Shown piece after piece: positions 5,528-13,592 of a DNA stretch of 38,973 bases (position 1 is its first letter; every line of letters starts with the position of its first letter). This DNA comes from Candidatus Giovannonibacteria bacterium RIFOXYD1_FULL_48_21. Its GTDB lineage: Bacteria > Patescibacteriota > Minisyncoccia > JACPKW01 > UBA11713. A program made the position numbers and the translations under genes. The stretch is from contig MFIU01000003.1 of assembly GCA_001778985.1 (NCBI GenBank), positions 1-38,973 of the forward strand. The letters run 5' to 3'. A model generated the notes under the pieces. It did not search any database. It was given only the letters and a program-made list of their open reading frames with translations, and had not been told where the DNA came from.

Positions 5528-6517
5528 ATGAAACAAAAAATAGCGATTGTAGCTTTGGCCGTCGCGGTAATCGCGGCTTTCGTTTGGCTGGCGTGGCCCA
5601 ACGAAAAACAGGCGCCGAAAATCTATCGCATCGGCATCATAAAACCCTCGCCCTCCTTGGAGCCGGCGGTGAATGGTTTTAAAGCGGAGATGTCAAAATT
5701 GGGATATCAAGAAGGAGTGAATATAGAATACGTTCCCGTAGAAGCCGCGCCAGACAAGGCCGTAACTGAAGAGCGTTTTAAAGAATTGATTGAGTCCCCC
5801 GTAGATTTAATAGTGGTCACTGGCGTTCGCGAAACGCTCTCCATCAAAGGAGCCACGGAGAAATTCGCTCCAACCCTGCCCATCGTCTTCGGCGTGGTTT
5901 CCGACCCGGTTGGGAGCGGCGTCGTTAAATCCACGCAAAACTCCGGCAATAATTTGACCGGGGTTACGCCCGCCAATGAAACTTTGGTGGCCAAACGCGC
6001 CAGGCTCGTTTTGGACCTTATCCCCTCGGCGAAACGATTAGTCATAGCTTGGAATAATCCTAACACCAGCGGCATCGACAACCTGCGCGGCAAAATAAAG
6101 GAGCTTGGCGTCGAACTCTTCGAGAAGAAAGTCGAAAATGCGCAGGAGCTGGATAATTTTCTAGCAACATTTAAACCGCGGCCGAGCGACGTTTATTTAA
6201 GAGCGACTGATACTGTGAGCGCGGATAGGGTCAAAGAAATTATTGAGTGGGGGCTTAAAAACAAGGTGCCGGTTTCAGGAACCAATATCGGAGACGTGGA
6301 GCGAGGCGCGTTTATGAGCTACGGGGCGGATTATGAATCAATCGGCACGCAGGTAGCGCGCTTGGCGGACAGAATCTTAAAAGGCAGCAAGCCTTCGGAA
6401 CTGCCCATAGAGCCGCCGGGCAAAGTGGAGCTCGTAGTCAATTTGCAAACCGCCGAAAAACTTGGTATTATCATTCCTCAAGCGGCCTCAATCGGCGTCA
6501 ACAAATTCATCAAATAA
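5528..6517 (+). CDS. ABC transporter substrate-binding protein (DUF534/PF04392 type)
   Basis: 329 residues: a hydrophobic N-terminal anchor or signal segment (about 5-22), then a two-lobed periplasmic-binding-protein fold. Recognisable family segments are YRIGIIKPSPSLEPAVNGFK, DLIVVTGVRETLS, PIVFGVVSDPVGSG and GAFMSYGADYESIGTQVARL. There is no lipobox cysteine, so it is probably held by an uncleaved helix. No permease or ATPase gene is adjacent, making it an orphan receptor here; relatives bind amino acids or similar small ligands, but the ligand cannot be read from sequence. It ends one nt before the 14-bp repeat at 6518. Confidence 0.85.
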   Translation: MKQKIAIVALAVAVIAAFVWLAWPNEKQAPKIYRIGIIKPSPSLEPAVNGFKAEMSKLGYQEGVNIEYVPVEAAPDKAVTEERFKELIESPVDLIVVTGVRETLSIKGATEKFAPTLPIVFGVVSDPVGSGVVKSTQNSGNNLTGVTPANETLVAKRARLVLDLIPSAKRLVIAWNNPNTSGIDNLRGKIKELGVELFEKKVENAQELDNFLATFKPRPSDVYLRATDTVSADRVKEIIEWGLKNKVPVSGTNIGDVERGAFMSYGADYESIGTQVARLADRILKGSKPSELPIEPPGKVELVVNLQTAEKLGIIIPQAASIGVNKFIK

Positions 6518-6531
6518 CGCGTGGGTGGCGG
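6518..6531 (+). repeat. 14-bp direct repeat of the tRNA-Tyr 5' end (copy 1)
   Basis: CGCGTGGGTGGCGG here is identical to 6832-6845, which is the base before and the first 13 bases of tRNA-Tyr. The two copies bracket the GIY-YIG gene, as expected for a target duplication or duplicated integration site. Confidence 0.75.
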
Positions 6532-6560
6532 CCAGCCCACGGCTGGTCGGCCTAGGGCCG
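6532..6560 (+). repeat. Double GC-rich hairpin upstream of GIY-YIG gene
   Basis: CCAGCC/GGCTGG (6532-6537 and 6541-6546) and CGGCC/GGCCG (6548-6552 and 6556-6560). It occupies the same place relative to the gene as the palindrome at 4459-4474 does for the other GIY-YIG gene. Confidence 0.6.
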
Positions 6561-6577
6561 AAGTGGTTATAGTTGTT

Positions 6578-6829
6578 ATGTATTATGTGTATATTTTAAA
6601 GAGCGAGAAAACTGGTAAGCTCTATAAAGGGCTGACTAGTGATTTGAAGCGAAGATTAAATGAGCATAATAATAGAGAGGAAAAATCTACCAAAAATGGA
6701 GCTCCTTGGAAGTTAATTTACTATGAAGCCTTCAGTAATAAAACTGACGCAAGAAGAGAAGAATTATTTCTTAAGTCGGGAAAGGGGAAAGAAAGAATTA
6801 AATATTTACTTACCCAAACCTTAAGATAA
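6578..6829 (+). CDS. GIY-YIG nuclease-superfamily protein next to tRNA-Tyr
   Basis: 83 residues from ATG at 6578 (MYYVYILKSEKTGKLYKGLT, then DLKRRLNEHN); this start gives the standard N-terminus, and an upstream GTG at 6521 would only translate the repeat. VYILKS and YKGLT are the two GIY-YIG strands and the Arg of LKRRLNEHN is the expected catalytic position. It is more AT-rich than its neighbours, stops 3 nt before tRNA-Tyr and is bounded by a 14-bp copy of the tRNA start. Together these suggest a small mobile unit inserted at the tRNA. Confidence 0.85.
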   Translation: MYYVYILKSEKTGKLYKGLTSDLKRRLNEHNNREEKSTKNGAPWKLIYYEAFSNKTDARREELFLKSGKGKERIKYLLTQTLR

Positions 6830-6831
6830 AT

Positions 6832-6845
6832 CGCGTGGGTGGCGG
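6832..6845 (+). repeat. 14-bp direct repeat at the tRNA-Tyr 5' end (copy 2)
   Basis: Identical to 6518-6531; 13 of its 14 bases are the acceptor stem and D-arm start of tRNA-Tyr. Confidence 0.75.
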
Positions 6846-6917
6846 AGTGGTCAATCGCACTTGGCTGTAAACCAAGCGCCCTAACGGGCTACGGGGGTTC
6901 GAATCCCTCCCCACGCA
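6833..6917 (+). tRNA. tRNA-Tyr(GTA)
   Basis: Class II tRNA of 85 nt with a long variable arm (GCCCTAACGGGC). Acceptor GCGTGGG/CCCACGC, anticodon arm CTTGG-CTGTAAA-CCAAG with anticodon GTA, discriminator A. CCA is not encoded. Confidence 0.95.
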
Positions 6918-6933
6918 CTTTGTCTAGAAAATT

Positions 6934-9606
6934 TTAAGCGACAGAAACGATTTCTTTTTTGGGGCGGCGCTTTTTCGCGGAGGTTATCTCAATCACCAGC
7001 TCTTTATTTCTGACGCCGACTAAAATTTTATCACCGGGTTTTATCGAACCTCTCACCAGTTTTTCAGCGAGGGGATTTAAAATTTTAGCTTCAATGAAGC
7101 GCTTCAGGGGTCTCGCGCCGTAATGCGGGTCGTAGCCTTCTTGGGCGATAAATTCTTTCGCGGCCGGAGCGATATCGAGATTGATGGATTTCTTTTCAAG
7201 CCTAGAACGCATTCTCGCCAGCTGAATCTCGACAATCGCTTTCAAGTTCTCCTGGGAGAGGGTGTTGAAAATTATTATCTCATCCAGACGGTTTAAAAAT
7301 TCCGGACGGAAACGGCGCTCCAGCGATTTTCGGATTTTATCTTTAAGCTCCTCTTCTTTTTTAGACTTGCCGCCGTCTTCCTCGGCGACGAAGCCCAGTT
7401 TTTCCATCTCGTGAACGAACTCCGAGCCGACGTTTGAGGTCATCACGATAATCGTGTTTTTGAAATTGACGTGCCGGCCTTTGGCGTCGGTTAGGCGGCC
7501 GTTATCTAAAATCTGAAGCATGACGTTGAAAACCTCCGGGTGAGCCTTCTCAATCTCGTCAAACAGCACCACGGCGTAAGGCCGGTGGCGGATAAGCTCG
7601 GTCAGCTGTCCGCCTTCTTCGTAACCCACGTAGCCGGGCGGAGAGCCGATGAATTTGGAAACGGTGTGTCGCTCCATATATTCGGACATATCAATTCTGA
7701 CCAGGGATTTCTCGTCGTTGAACATGAATTCCGCCAGAGTTCGCGCGAGCTCGGTCTTGCCCACCCCGGTCGGACCCAGGAAAATGAAAGAGCCGATGGG
7801 CCGGTCTTCGTCCGAAATCCCCGCCCGCGAGCGCCTGACCGCGTTCGCAATTTTGGAAATCGCCTCGTCCTGACCGACCACCCGTTTTTTAAGGTCGGCT
7901 TCCATGCGGAGAAGTTTTTCGGCCTCTTCCTCCAGCATTCTGACCACGGGTATCCCGGTCCAGCGCGAAACCACTTCGGCAATGTCCTCGCCCCGAACCT
8001 CTTCCCGCAGAACGCGGCGGGTGGTTTGAAGTTTTTTCAAGCGCAGTTCTTCGGCGTGAAGCCGCTTTTCCGTTTCAGGAATTCTCCCATAGCTTATCTC
8101 GGCCACTCGCGCCAACTCCCCTTTTCGCTCGGCCGAGGCCGCCTCCTGCCTCAAGAGTTCTAAATCTTTTTTCAATTTCCGGAGGCTATCGATAGTTTCC
8201 TTCTCACTCTTCCAGCGCAACTCCAGGTCCCGAGATTTTTCTTTCAATTCTTCAATCGCCTTCTGAATATTTTTAATTTTTTGTTTGGAAGCAGGGCTGT
8301 CCTCTTTCTTTAAAGCCTCTTTCTCGATCTCGAGCTTCATCTCCTCCCGCCGGGATTTCTCCAGTTCGTCCGGCATGGAATCAAGTTCGAGGCGCAAAGC
8401 TGAAGCCGCTTCGTCAATCAGGTCTACGGCTTTATCCGGCAAAAAGCGCTCCGTGATATAGCGCGAAGAAAGCTGGACCGCCGCGCCGATGGCCTCTTCG
8501 GTAATCCTGATGCCGTGGTGCAGTTCGTATTTTTCTTTGAGCCCGCGAAGAATGCTGACGGCATCCTCCAGCGACGGCTCCTCCACATAGACCGGCTGGA
8601 AGCGTCGGGCTAACGCCGGGTCGCGCTCAATATATTTCTGATATTCCTTGAGAGTTGTGGCGCCGATGGCGTGAAGCTCCCCCCGCGCCAAAGCCGGCTT
8701 CAGCATATTGGAAGCATCAATGGCGCCTTCGGCCGCGCCCGCGCCCACGATGGTATGAAGTTCGTCTATAAAAAGAAGCACGCGGCCTTGCGAGCGTTCT
8801 ATCTCCCGCATCACGGCCTTTAATCTTTCTTCAAACTCTCCGCGGTATTTGGTTCCGGCTACGAGCGAAGCCAAATCCAGAGCTATCAATTCTTTATCCT
8901 TCAAAATATCCGGCACGTCGCCCCGGGCGATCCGCTGGGCCAGTCCTTCCGCAATCGCGGTCTTCCCCACTCCGGCCTCGCCGATTAAAACCGGATTATT
9001 CTTGGTGCGGCGCGAGAGAATCTGCATCAGGCGTTTGATTTCGTCCTCCCGGCCGATAACCGGGTCAAGCTTATCCTGCCTGGCGAAGCGCGTTAAATTC
9101 CTGGCGTAGCGCTCGAGCACTTGAAGTTTCAGCTCCGGCTCCACTTCCAAAACCCGCTCTTTGCCGCGAAGCTCGGAGAGCACCCGCAAAACCCGCTCTT
9201 TGTCAATTCGAAAACGCGCCAAAATTTCTCGGGCCGGAGAGTTGACTTCCAAAATTCCCAAAAATAAATGCTCCGAAGAAATATACTCGTCTTTGAGGGC
9301 GCCGGCGGCTTTATGCGCCTCTTCCAGACTGCGGCCGAGCTCCGGCGTCAAATAAATCTGATGGGGAGAAACCATTAAATTGGAGCGGGTTTGGCCGTCC
9401 AGAGCGTCCAGAATCGAATCGGTCAAAAGCGCCAAATCTATTTCCAGTTTGTCCAAAATAGAAATCACCACGCCCTCGTCCTGTAAAACCAAAGCCGCCA
9501 GAAGATGCATAGGCTCAATCTGGTTTTGTCCCCGCTCGATGGCGAGCTCGTGCGCGCGGCGAATCGCTTCCTGCGCTTTTACCGTGAAGTTATGAAACGG
9601 CGGCAT
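6934..9606 (-). CDS. clpB: ATP-dependent disaggregase ClpB
   Basis: 890 residues with complete Clp/Hsp100 architecture: N-domain double repeat (1-150), first AAA+ domain with Walker A GEAGVGKT (209-216) and Walker B LLFIDE (277-282), a long coiled-coil middle domain (about 405-530) that marks ClpB and binds DnaK, and a second AAA+ domain with Walker A GPTGVGKT (611-618) and the pore motif GYVGYEEGG. The middle domain and full length distinguish it from ClpC/ClpA. It extracts polypeptides from aggregates together with DnaK. TATAAA lies 9 nt before the ATG. The neighbouring genes are envelope proteases and a superoxide dismutase, giving a stress-response cluster. Confidence 0.95.
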   Translation of the reverse strand: MPPFHNFTVKAQEAIRRAHELAIERGQNQIEPMHLLAALVLQDEGVVISILDKLEIDLALLTDSILDALDGQTRSNLMVSPHQIYLTPELGRSLEEAHKAAGALKDEYISSEHLFLGILEVNSPAREILARFRIDKERVLRVLSELRGKERVLEVEPELKLQVLERYARNLTRFARQDKLDPVIGREDEIKRLMQILSRRTKNNPVLIGEAGVGKTAIAEGLAQRIARGDVPDILKDKELIALDLASLVAGTKYRGEFEERLKAVMREIERSQGRVLLFIDELHTIVGAGAAEGAIDASNMLKPALARGELHAIGATTLKEYQKYIERDPALARRFQPVYVEEPSLEDAVSILRGLKEKYELHHGIRITEEAIGAAVQLSSRYITERFLPDKAVDLIDEAASALRLELDSMPDELEKSRREEMKLEIEKEALKKEDSPASKQKIKNIQKAIEELKEKSRDLELRWKSEKETIDSLRKLKKDLELLRQEAASAERKGELARVAEISYGRIPETEKRLHAEELRLKKLQTTRRVLREEVRGEDIAEVVSRWTGIPVVRMLEEEAEKLLRMEADLKKRVVGQDEAISKIANAVRRSRAGISDEDRPIGSFIFLGPTGVGKTELARTLAEFMFNDEKSLVRIDMSEYMERHTVSKFIGSPPGYVGYEEGGQLTELIRHRPYAVVLFDEIEKAHPEVFNVMLQILDNGRLTDAKGRHVNFKNTIIVMTSNVGSEFVHEMEKLGFVAEEDGGKSKKEEELKDKIRKSLERRFRPEFLNRLDEIIIFNTLSQENLKAIVEIQLARMRSRLEKKSINLDIAPAAKEFIAQEGYDPHYGARPLKRFIEAKILNPLAEKLVRGSIKPGDKILVGVRNKELVIEITSAKKRRPKKEIVSVA

Positions 9607-9624
9607 ATATTTTTATTTATACCC

Positions 9625-10839
9625 CTATTTGGCTCTTTCTTCAAGGGTGGTCTCCAAAATAATTTCTTTGCCTTCGCGAAGAATTTTCAAGCGAACTTTG
9701 TCGCCGATTCGCTTTGAGGCAATCAGGTCGCCCAAGGCGTGGTCTGAATCCACTCTCGCCCCGTCAAACTCTAAAATAATATCCCCCTGCTGAAGTCCGG
9801 CTTTTTTCGCCGGAGAATCCGGCAGGACTGCCAAATCCCCCGGCCCTGCGGTAATCAAAGCGCCGTAATCCACCGGAAGTTTTCGCTCCGCCTTGAGAGC
9901 GGGATTAATAATAAGGTAGCGAACGCCCAAAAACGGATAGCGGACTTTCCCGAAGGCTTTCACGTCTTCTACGGCTTTTCGAACCGAGTTTATGGGCAGA
10001 GCAAAGCCGATGTTCTCCGCTCCCTGGGCGAGCGCCGTGTTAATGCCAATCGCGCGCCCGGTTATATCGAGCAAAGGCCCGCCTGAATTTCCGGGATTTA
10101 TCGCGGCATCAGTCTGAATAACCTGCTGCAGGCGTTCCGGTCCGGAGGCCGCGCCTAGGGCCACGATACTCCTTGAAAGCCCGGAGATAACGCCGACTGA
10201 AACCGTATTCTGAAACTCGCCCAAAGCGTTGCCGATGGCGATCACGCTCTGCCCGACCCGAAGATTATCAGAGCTTCCGAGAGGAATGAAAGGAAAATTT
10301 TCGCCTTCGACTTTCAAAACCGCGATATCTTTCAACGGGTCGAGCGCGAGCACTTTTGCCGAAAGCCTTTTGCCGTCATTCATCACTACGGAGTATTCGG
10401 CAGAAGTATCCTCCACCACATGGCGGTTCGTGACCAAAAGCCCGTCGGCCGACACTAAAAAACCGCTTCCGAGAGAAAACTGCTGTTTCTGGGTGCCGCG
10501 CTGGCGATATTGCGGAATCACAAAATCTTCAAACGGATTTATGAGAAACTCCTCAATGACCGGGACGTCTTTGGTGGCGACAATGCTCACCACGGCCGGG
10601 GTTACGTTCTTCGCAATATTCACTATTAATTCTTCCTGCGTCGCGGGCGGATTCTCTATAACAGGCGTCGGAGTCGGAACCCCCACCGAACGCTCAATCA
10701 CGCGCTGAATCGTCTGAATCGGCCCGCCAGACTCGCCTTGCGAAACCAAAGCCACAGTCACAATTCCAGTGACGATTGAAGTCACAAAACTCACAAGCAA
10801 AACCAGCAGAATAAATTGGGTTTTAGTCAGATGCTCCAT
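9625..10839 (-). CDS. HtrA/DegP-like serine protease with PDZ domain
   Basis: 404 residues. An N-terminal transmembrane helix (about 9-33) anchors an extracytoplasmic S1C protease: the catalytic triad is His140 (TNRHVV), Asp171 (LKDIAVLKV) and Ser252 (NPGNSGGPL). A single PDZ domain follows at about 300-400 (LPDSPAKKAGLQQGDIILEF). These proteins degrade or refold damaged envelope proteins. TATAAT lies 8 nt before the ATG, so the mRNA is probably leaderless. The next upstream gene is another membrane-anchored trypsin-like protein, so the two may share tasks. Confidence 0.93.
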   Translation of the reverse strand: MEHLTKTQFILLVLLVSFVTSIVTGIVTVALVSQGESGGPIQTIQRVIERSVGVPTPTPVIENPPATQEELIVNIAKNVTPAVVSIVATKDVPVIEEFLINPFEDFVIPQYRQRGTQKQQFSLGSGFLVSADGLLVTNRHVVEDTSAEYSVVMNDGKRLSAKVLALDPLKDIAVLKVEGENFPFIPLGSSDNLRVGQSVIAIGNALGEFQNTVSVGVISGLSRSIVALGAASGPERLQQVIQTDAAINPGNSGGPLLDITGRAIGINTALAQGAENIGFALPINSVRKAVEDVKAFGKVRYPFLGVRYLIINPALKAERKLPVDYGALITAGPGDLAVLPDSPAKKAGLQQGDIILEFDGARVDSDHALGDLIASKRIGDKVRLKILREGKEIILETTLEERAK

Positions 10840-10853
10840 AAAAATAAATTATA

Positions 10854-11801
10854 CTAAAAATTCTCTAAAAATTCCAGAAGGTCAACTCCTTTATCCTGCC
10901 GGAGGATTCTATCAATATAATCGGATAGAAACATAAATTGTTTGCGGCTGGCGGTGGTGGTGCCCTCGGTAAGGCCCACGAAAAGGCCGACAACTTTGCC
11001 GTTTTGCGCTTCGAGAAAAACTCCGCCGGAAGAGCCGTGCTGGGCCGAGAGCTCGCCTTTCAGATACGCGCCTTCGGCGTCTTGCGTGTTTTCATCCACC
11101 GTCACCAGCTTCTCCACCGCGCCTAGCGTAAAAACAAGGTTGGCGTCCTTGAGCGCGATCTCCGGACTCAAAAACTCCGTGGGGTAATTCAGCGAATACA
11201 AGACTTCGCCTTCTCTCACATTGTAGTCCGGCTCAAATTCAAAATAATCAAACTCTTGGGTAAATTCAGTGATCTTCAGGAGCGCCGCGTCTTTTTGAGG
11301 AATTTCGGTGGTGCCGATTTTTTGACTCTGGTCCGGCAGCCAAATAATTTTTGCTTTCGCGAAATTTTTAGCGGGCGAACCCTTGCGCAATTGGCAGTCC
11401 GCGCCCGGCTCTTGAAAATGCTCGGCCAAGTGGCCATTGGTTAAAACGTAGCCTTTCGGGTGGATAATCGCGCCCGAACCTAAAATATAAGAGCTTTTTT
11501 TGTTATCAAAACATAAAATATTAACGACGGCTTTGAGCGCTTTCTCGTAAACCTCGCTAGACTTTATCGCCGACGGAGGCGGGGGTTGAGGCGGAGGAGG
11601 ACTCGGCGCTGGAGGCGGCAGGGCCTTAATCTCTTCGGAAATTGATTTCAGTTCTTTTTTAAGATTTTCTATCTCGGGCTCGGGCCTTTCGGGAATCTCA
11701 AATTTTATTTCCGGAAGCTCAATCTCGCTCGCCGGAATCCGCAGAAAAAAGAACGCTCCTGCGAGGAGAAAAATAGAAACAAGCGCTAAAATTATTTTCA
11801 T
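10854..11801 (-). CDS. Membrane-anchored trypsin-like serine protease with Pro-rich linker
   Basis: 315 residues: one membrane helix (about 3-20), a charged coiled segment, a Pro-rich linker at about 62-76, then a trypsin fold. Triad candidates are His124 (VLTNGHLAEH), Asp171 (QKDAALLKI) and Ser258 (QHGSSGGVF). No PDZ domain is present. It is divergent from the HtrA copy downstream. The ATG overlaps the stop of the SOD gene (ATGA), indicating translational coupling. Confidence 0.85.
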   Translation of the reverse strand: MKIILALVSIFLLAGAFFFLRIPASEIELPEIKFEIPERPEPEIENLKKELKSISEEIKALPPPAPSPPPPQPPPPSAIKSSEVYEKALKAVVNILCFDNKKSSYILGSGAIIHPKGYVLTNGHLAEHFQEPGADCQLRKGSPAKNFAKAKIIWLPDQSQKIGTTEIPQKDAALLKITEFTQEFDYFEFEPDYNVREGEVLYSLNYPTEFLSPEIALKDANLVFTLGAVEKLVTVDENTQDAEGAYLKGELSAQHGSSGGVFLEAQNGKVVGLFVGLTEGTTTASRKQFMFLSDYIDRILRQDKGVDLLEFLENF

Positions 11802-12397
11802 CCCTCCAAAAAGTAAATTCCGAACCTGGACATCAATTTATCTATTGAGCGCCAGTCGATGTTTTTGAAAAAAGCTTCGATATAAGCCTTGCGGCCGGCG
11901 GCGTAATCAATAAAATAAGCGTGCTCATAGACATCCATGATGAAAAGCGAAATCATATTCCAGACTCCCCCCTGATTATGCGAGTCGCAAAGAATATTTT
12001 TTAATTTTTTCTCGTCGAGGTCGTAACCCAAAACCACCCAGCCGCGAGCCGCGAGTCCCAAGGCTTTAAATTCTTTTTCCCAATTCTCATACGAGCCGAA
12101 GTCGCGTTCAATCATTTCTAAAATTTTTCCCGCAGGTTCATTTCCTCCTTTAATCATGTTGTCAAAGTAACCTTCGTGGAGTTTCGCTCCGTTCAAGGCA
12201 AAAGTTTCCTCAAGTTTAAGCTCCCGCAGGTCAGAATAGACGGCTCCGGCAGACGCGAGGTCAATTTTTTTCAGCTTCTCTTCAATCTCATCAATTTTCT
12301 TGACATAGCCGGCATAAAGCACGTCGTGGTGCTCTTTTAACTGCTTTTCCGAAAGCCCGTCGAGCTCCTTATACTTAAGCGGCCTTACTTCGCGCAT
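11798..12397 (-). CDS. Fe/Mn superoxide dismutase
   Basis: 199 residues. The four metal ligands of the Fe/Mn SOD family are all placed: His23/24 (KEHHDVLYAGYV), His74 (NGAKLHEGYF), Asp155 and His159 (FIMDVYEHAYFIDY, usually DVWEHAYYLDY; the Trp is Tyr here). The N-terminal helical pair and C-terminal alpha/beta domain have family lengths, though the region around His74 is divergent (no HxNHxxFW), so metal choice cannot be predicted. It removes superoxide in the cytoplasm. It follows the cysteine desulfurase by 4 nt. Confidence 0.88.
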   Translation of the reverse strand: MREVRPLKYKELDGLSEKQLKEHHDVLYAGYVKKIDEIEEKLKKIDLASAGAVYSDLRELKLEETFALNGAKLHEGYFDNMIKGGNEPAGKILEMIERDFGSYENWEKEFKALGLAARGWVVLGYDLDEKKLKNILCDSHNQGGVWNMISLFIMDVYEHAYFIDYAAGRKAYIEAFFKNIDWRSIDKLMSRFGIYFLEG

Positions 12398-12401
12398 AAA
12401 C

Positions 12402-13553
12402 TTATCTTAAAACAAGCTTGGGCAAAACCTCAAGCGCCCGCTCGAGCTCTTCTTTGGCGGTATGCCGTCCGAGGGTGAAACGGATGGCGCCTTTGGCGTA
12501 TTCGGGCTCTCGGCCCAGCGCCAAAATCACGTGCGAAGGCCCGGTTGAGTCCCGGCGGCAGGCCGAGCCGGTCGCGACCGCGATGCCTTCGGCATCCAGG
12601 CGCAAAACCAGCTCTTCATTGTCTGTATTTTTAAAAGAGATATTCGCGTTTCCCGGAAGGCGTTTTTCCAAATCACCGTTAACGAGAGCCCCCGGAACTC
12701 TTTTCAAGACTTCTTCGATAAAATAATCCCGAAGCTTGGCAAGCCGTTTATTTTCTTCCGCGCTCGGTCTCGAAAGCTCCAGGGCTTTCGCCATTCCGAC
12801 GATTAAGGGCACGGCTTCGGTTCCGGGCCGAAAGCCGAATTCCTGCTCTCCCCCAACCACCGGCGGCTCGAGCAAAACTTTTCGCGATTTATATAAAAAT
12901 CCAATCCCCTTCGGGCCGTAAAATTTATAGCCGGAAAAACTCATCAAATCCACGCTGAGATTGTCTGCGTTTAAATCCAAATAGCCCGCGGCCTGGCAGG
13001 CATCGGTATGAAAGAATAGTTGGTAGTTTTTAGTTCGTAGTTTATAGTCCTTAATTATTTTCCCAATTTCTCGAATCGGTTGAATCGTTCCGATCTCGTT
13101 ATTCGCGTGCATTATACTGACCAGAGTCGTCTCCGGCCGGAGAGCTTTTCTTAAATCCTCCGGATTTACAATTCCATTTTCTCCGACTTCAAGATATGTG
13201 ACCTTAAAACCCTCTTTCTCCAAAAGCTGAAAAGGATGCAGAACCGCGTGGTGCTCGATTTTAGAAGTTATAAGGTGTTTCCCTCTATCTTGATATTTTC
13301 TTGCCGCGCCTAAAATTGCCAAGTTGCAGGATTCCGTGCCGCTCGCCGTAAAAATAATCTCATCATCTCTGGCGCCGATTTCCCGCGCGATTTTTCTGCG
13401 CGCCTCTTGGACTGCTTTTTTAGCAATGATTCCTTCCGCATGAAGCCCGCCGGGATTCCCAAAATTCTCGCTCCAAAAAGGCTCCATGGCCTCTTTCACC
13501 CGCGGGTCCACAGGCGTCGCCGCCGCATAATCCAGATAAATTCGTTCAGCCAT
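12402..13553 (-). CDS. Cysteine desulfurase (NifS/IscS family)
   Basis: 383 residues, class V aminotransferase fold. Lys210 in SFSGYKFYGPKG is the PLP lysine, EHHAV (100-104) stacks on the cofactor, and Cys332 in ATGSACRRDSTG is the sulfur-accepting cysteine. It supplies sulfur for Fe-S clusters and tRNA thiolation; no IscU gene is nearby. The stretch KDYKLRTKNYQLFF (168-181) carries about eight extra residues before FHTDACQ, encoded by a TAGTT-like repetitive DNA tract (about 13017-13052). TATAAT stands 6 nt before the ATG and is back to back with the promoter of the plus-strand hydrolase. Confidence 0.93.
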   Translation of the reverse strand: MAERIYLDYAAATPVDPRVKEAMEPFWSENFGNPGGLHAEGIIAKKAVQEARRKIAREIGARDDEIIFTASGTESCNLAILGAARKYQDRGKHLITSKIEHHAVLHPFQLLEKEGFKVTYLEVGENGIVNPEDLRKALRPETTLVSIMHANNEIGTIQPIREIGKIIKDYKLRTKNYQLFFHTDACQAAGYLDLNADNLSVDLMSFSGYKFYGPKGIGFLYKSRKVLLEPPVVGGEQEFGFRPGTEAVPLIVGMAKALELSRPSAEENKRLAKLRDYFIEEVLKRVPGALVNGDLEKRLPGNANISFKNTDNEELVLRLDAEGIAVATGSACRRDSTGPSHVILALGREPEYAKGAIRFTLGRHTAKEELERALEVLPKLVLR

Positions 13554-13559
13554 GAAAAA

Positions 13560-13581
13560 ATTATATCAAAAGCGCTATAAT
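13560..13581. promoter_or_regulatory. Divergent -10 boxes (cysteine desulfurase / hydrolase)
   Basis: Minus-strand TATAAT at 13565-13560 (6 nt before the desulfurase ATG at 13553) and plus-strand TATAAT at 13576-13581. Only 10 bp separate them. The plus box ends 2 nt before the ATG at 13584 but 11 nt before the ATG at 13593, favouring the second start for the hydrolase. Confidence 0.55.
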
Positions 13582-13592
13582 AAATGAAGCTT

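Noticed and set aside
7540-8163. Long plus-strand ORF within clpB
   Set aside because: Antisense shadow of a fully conserved clpB frame.
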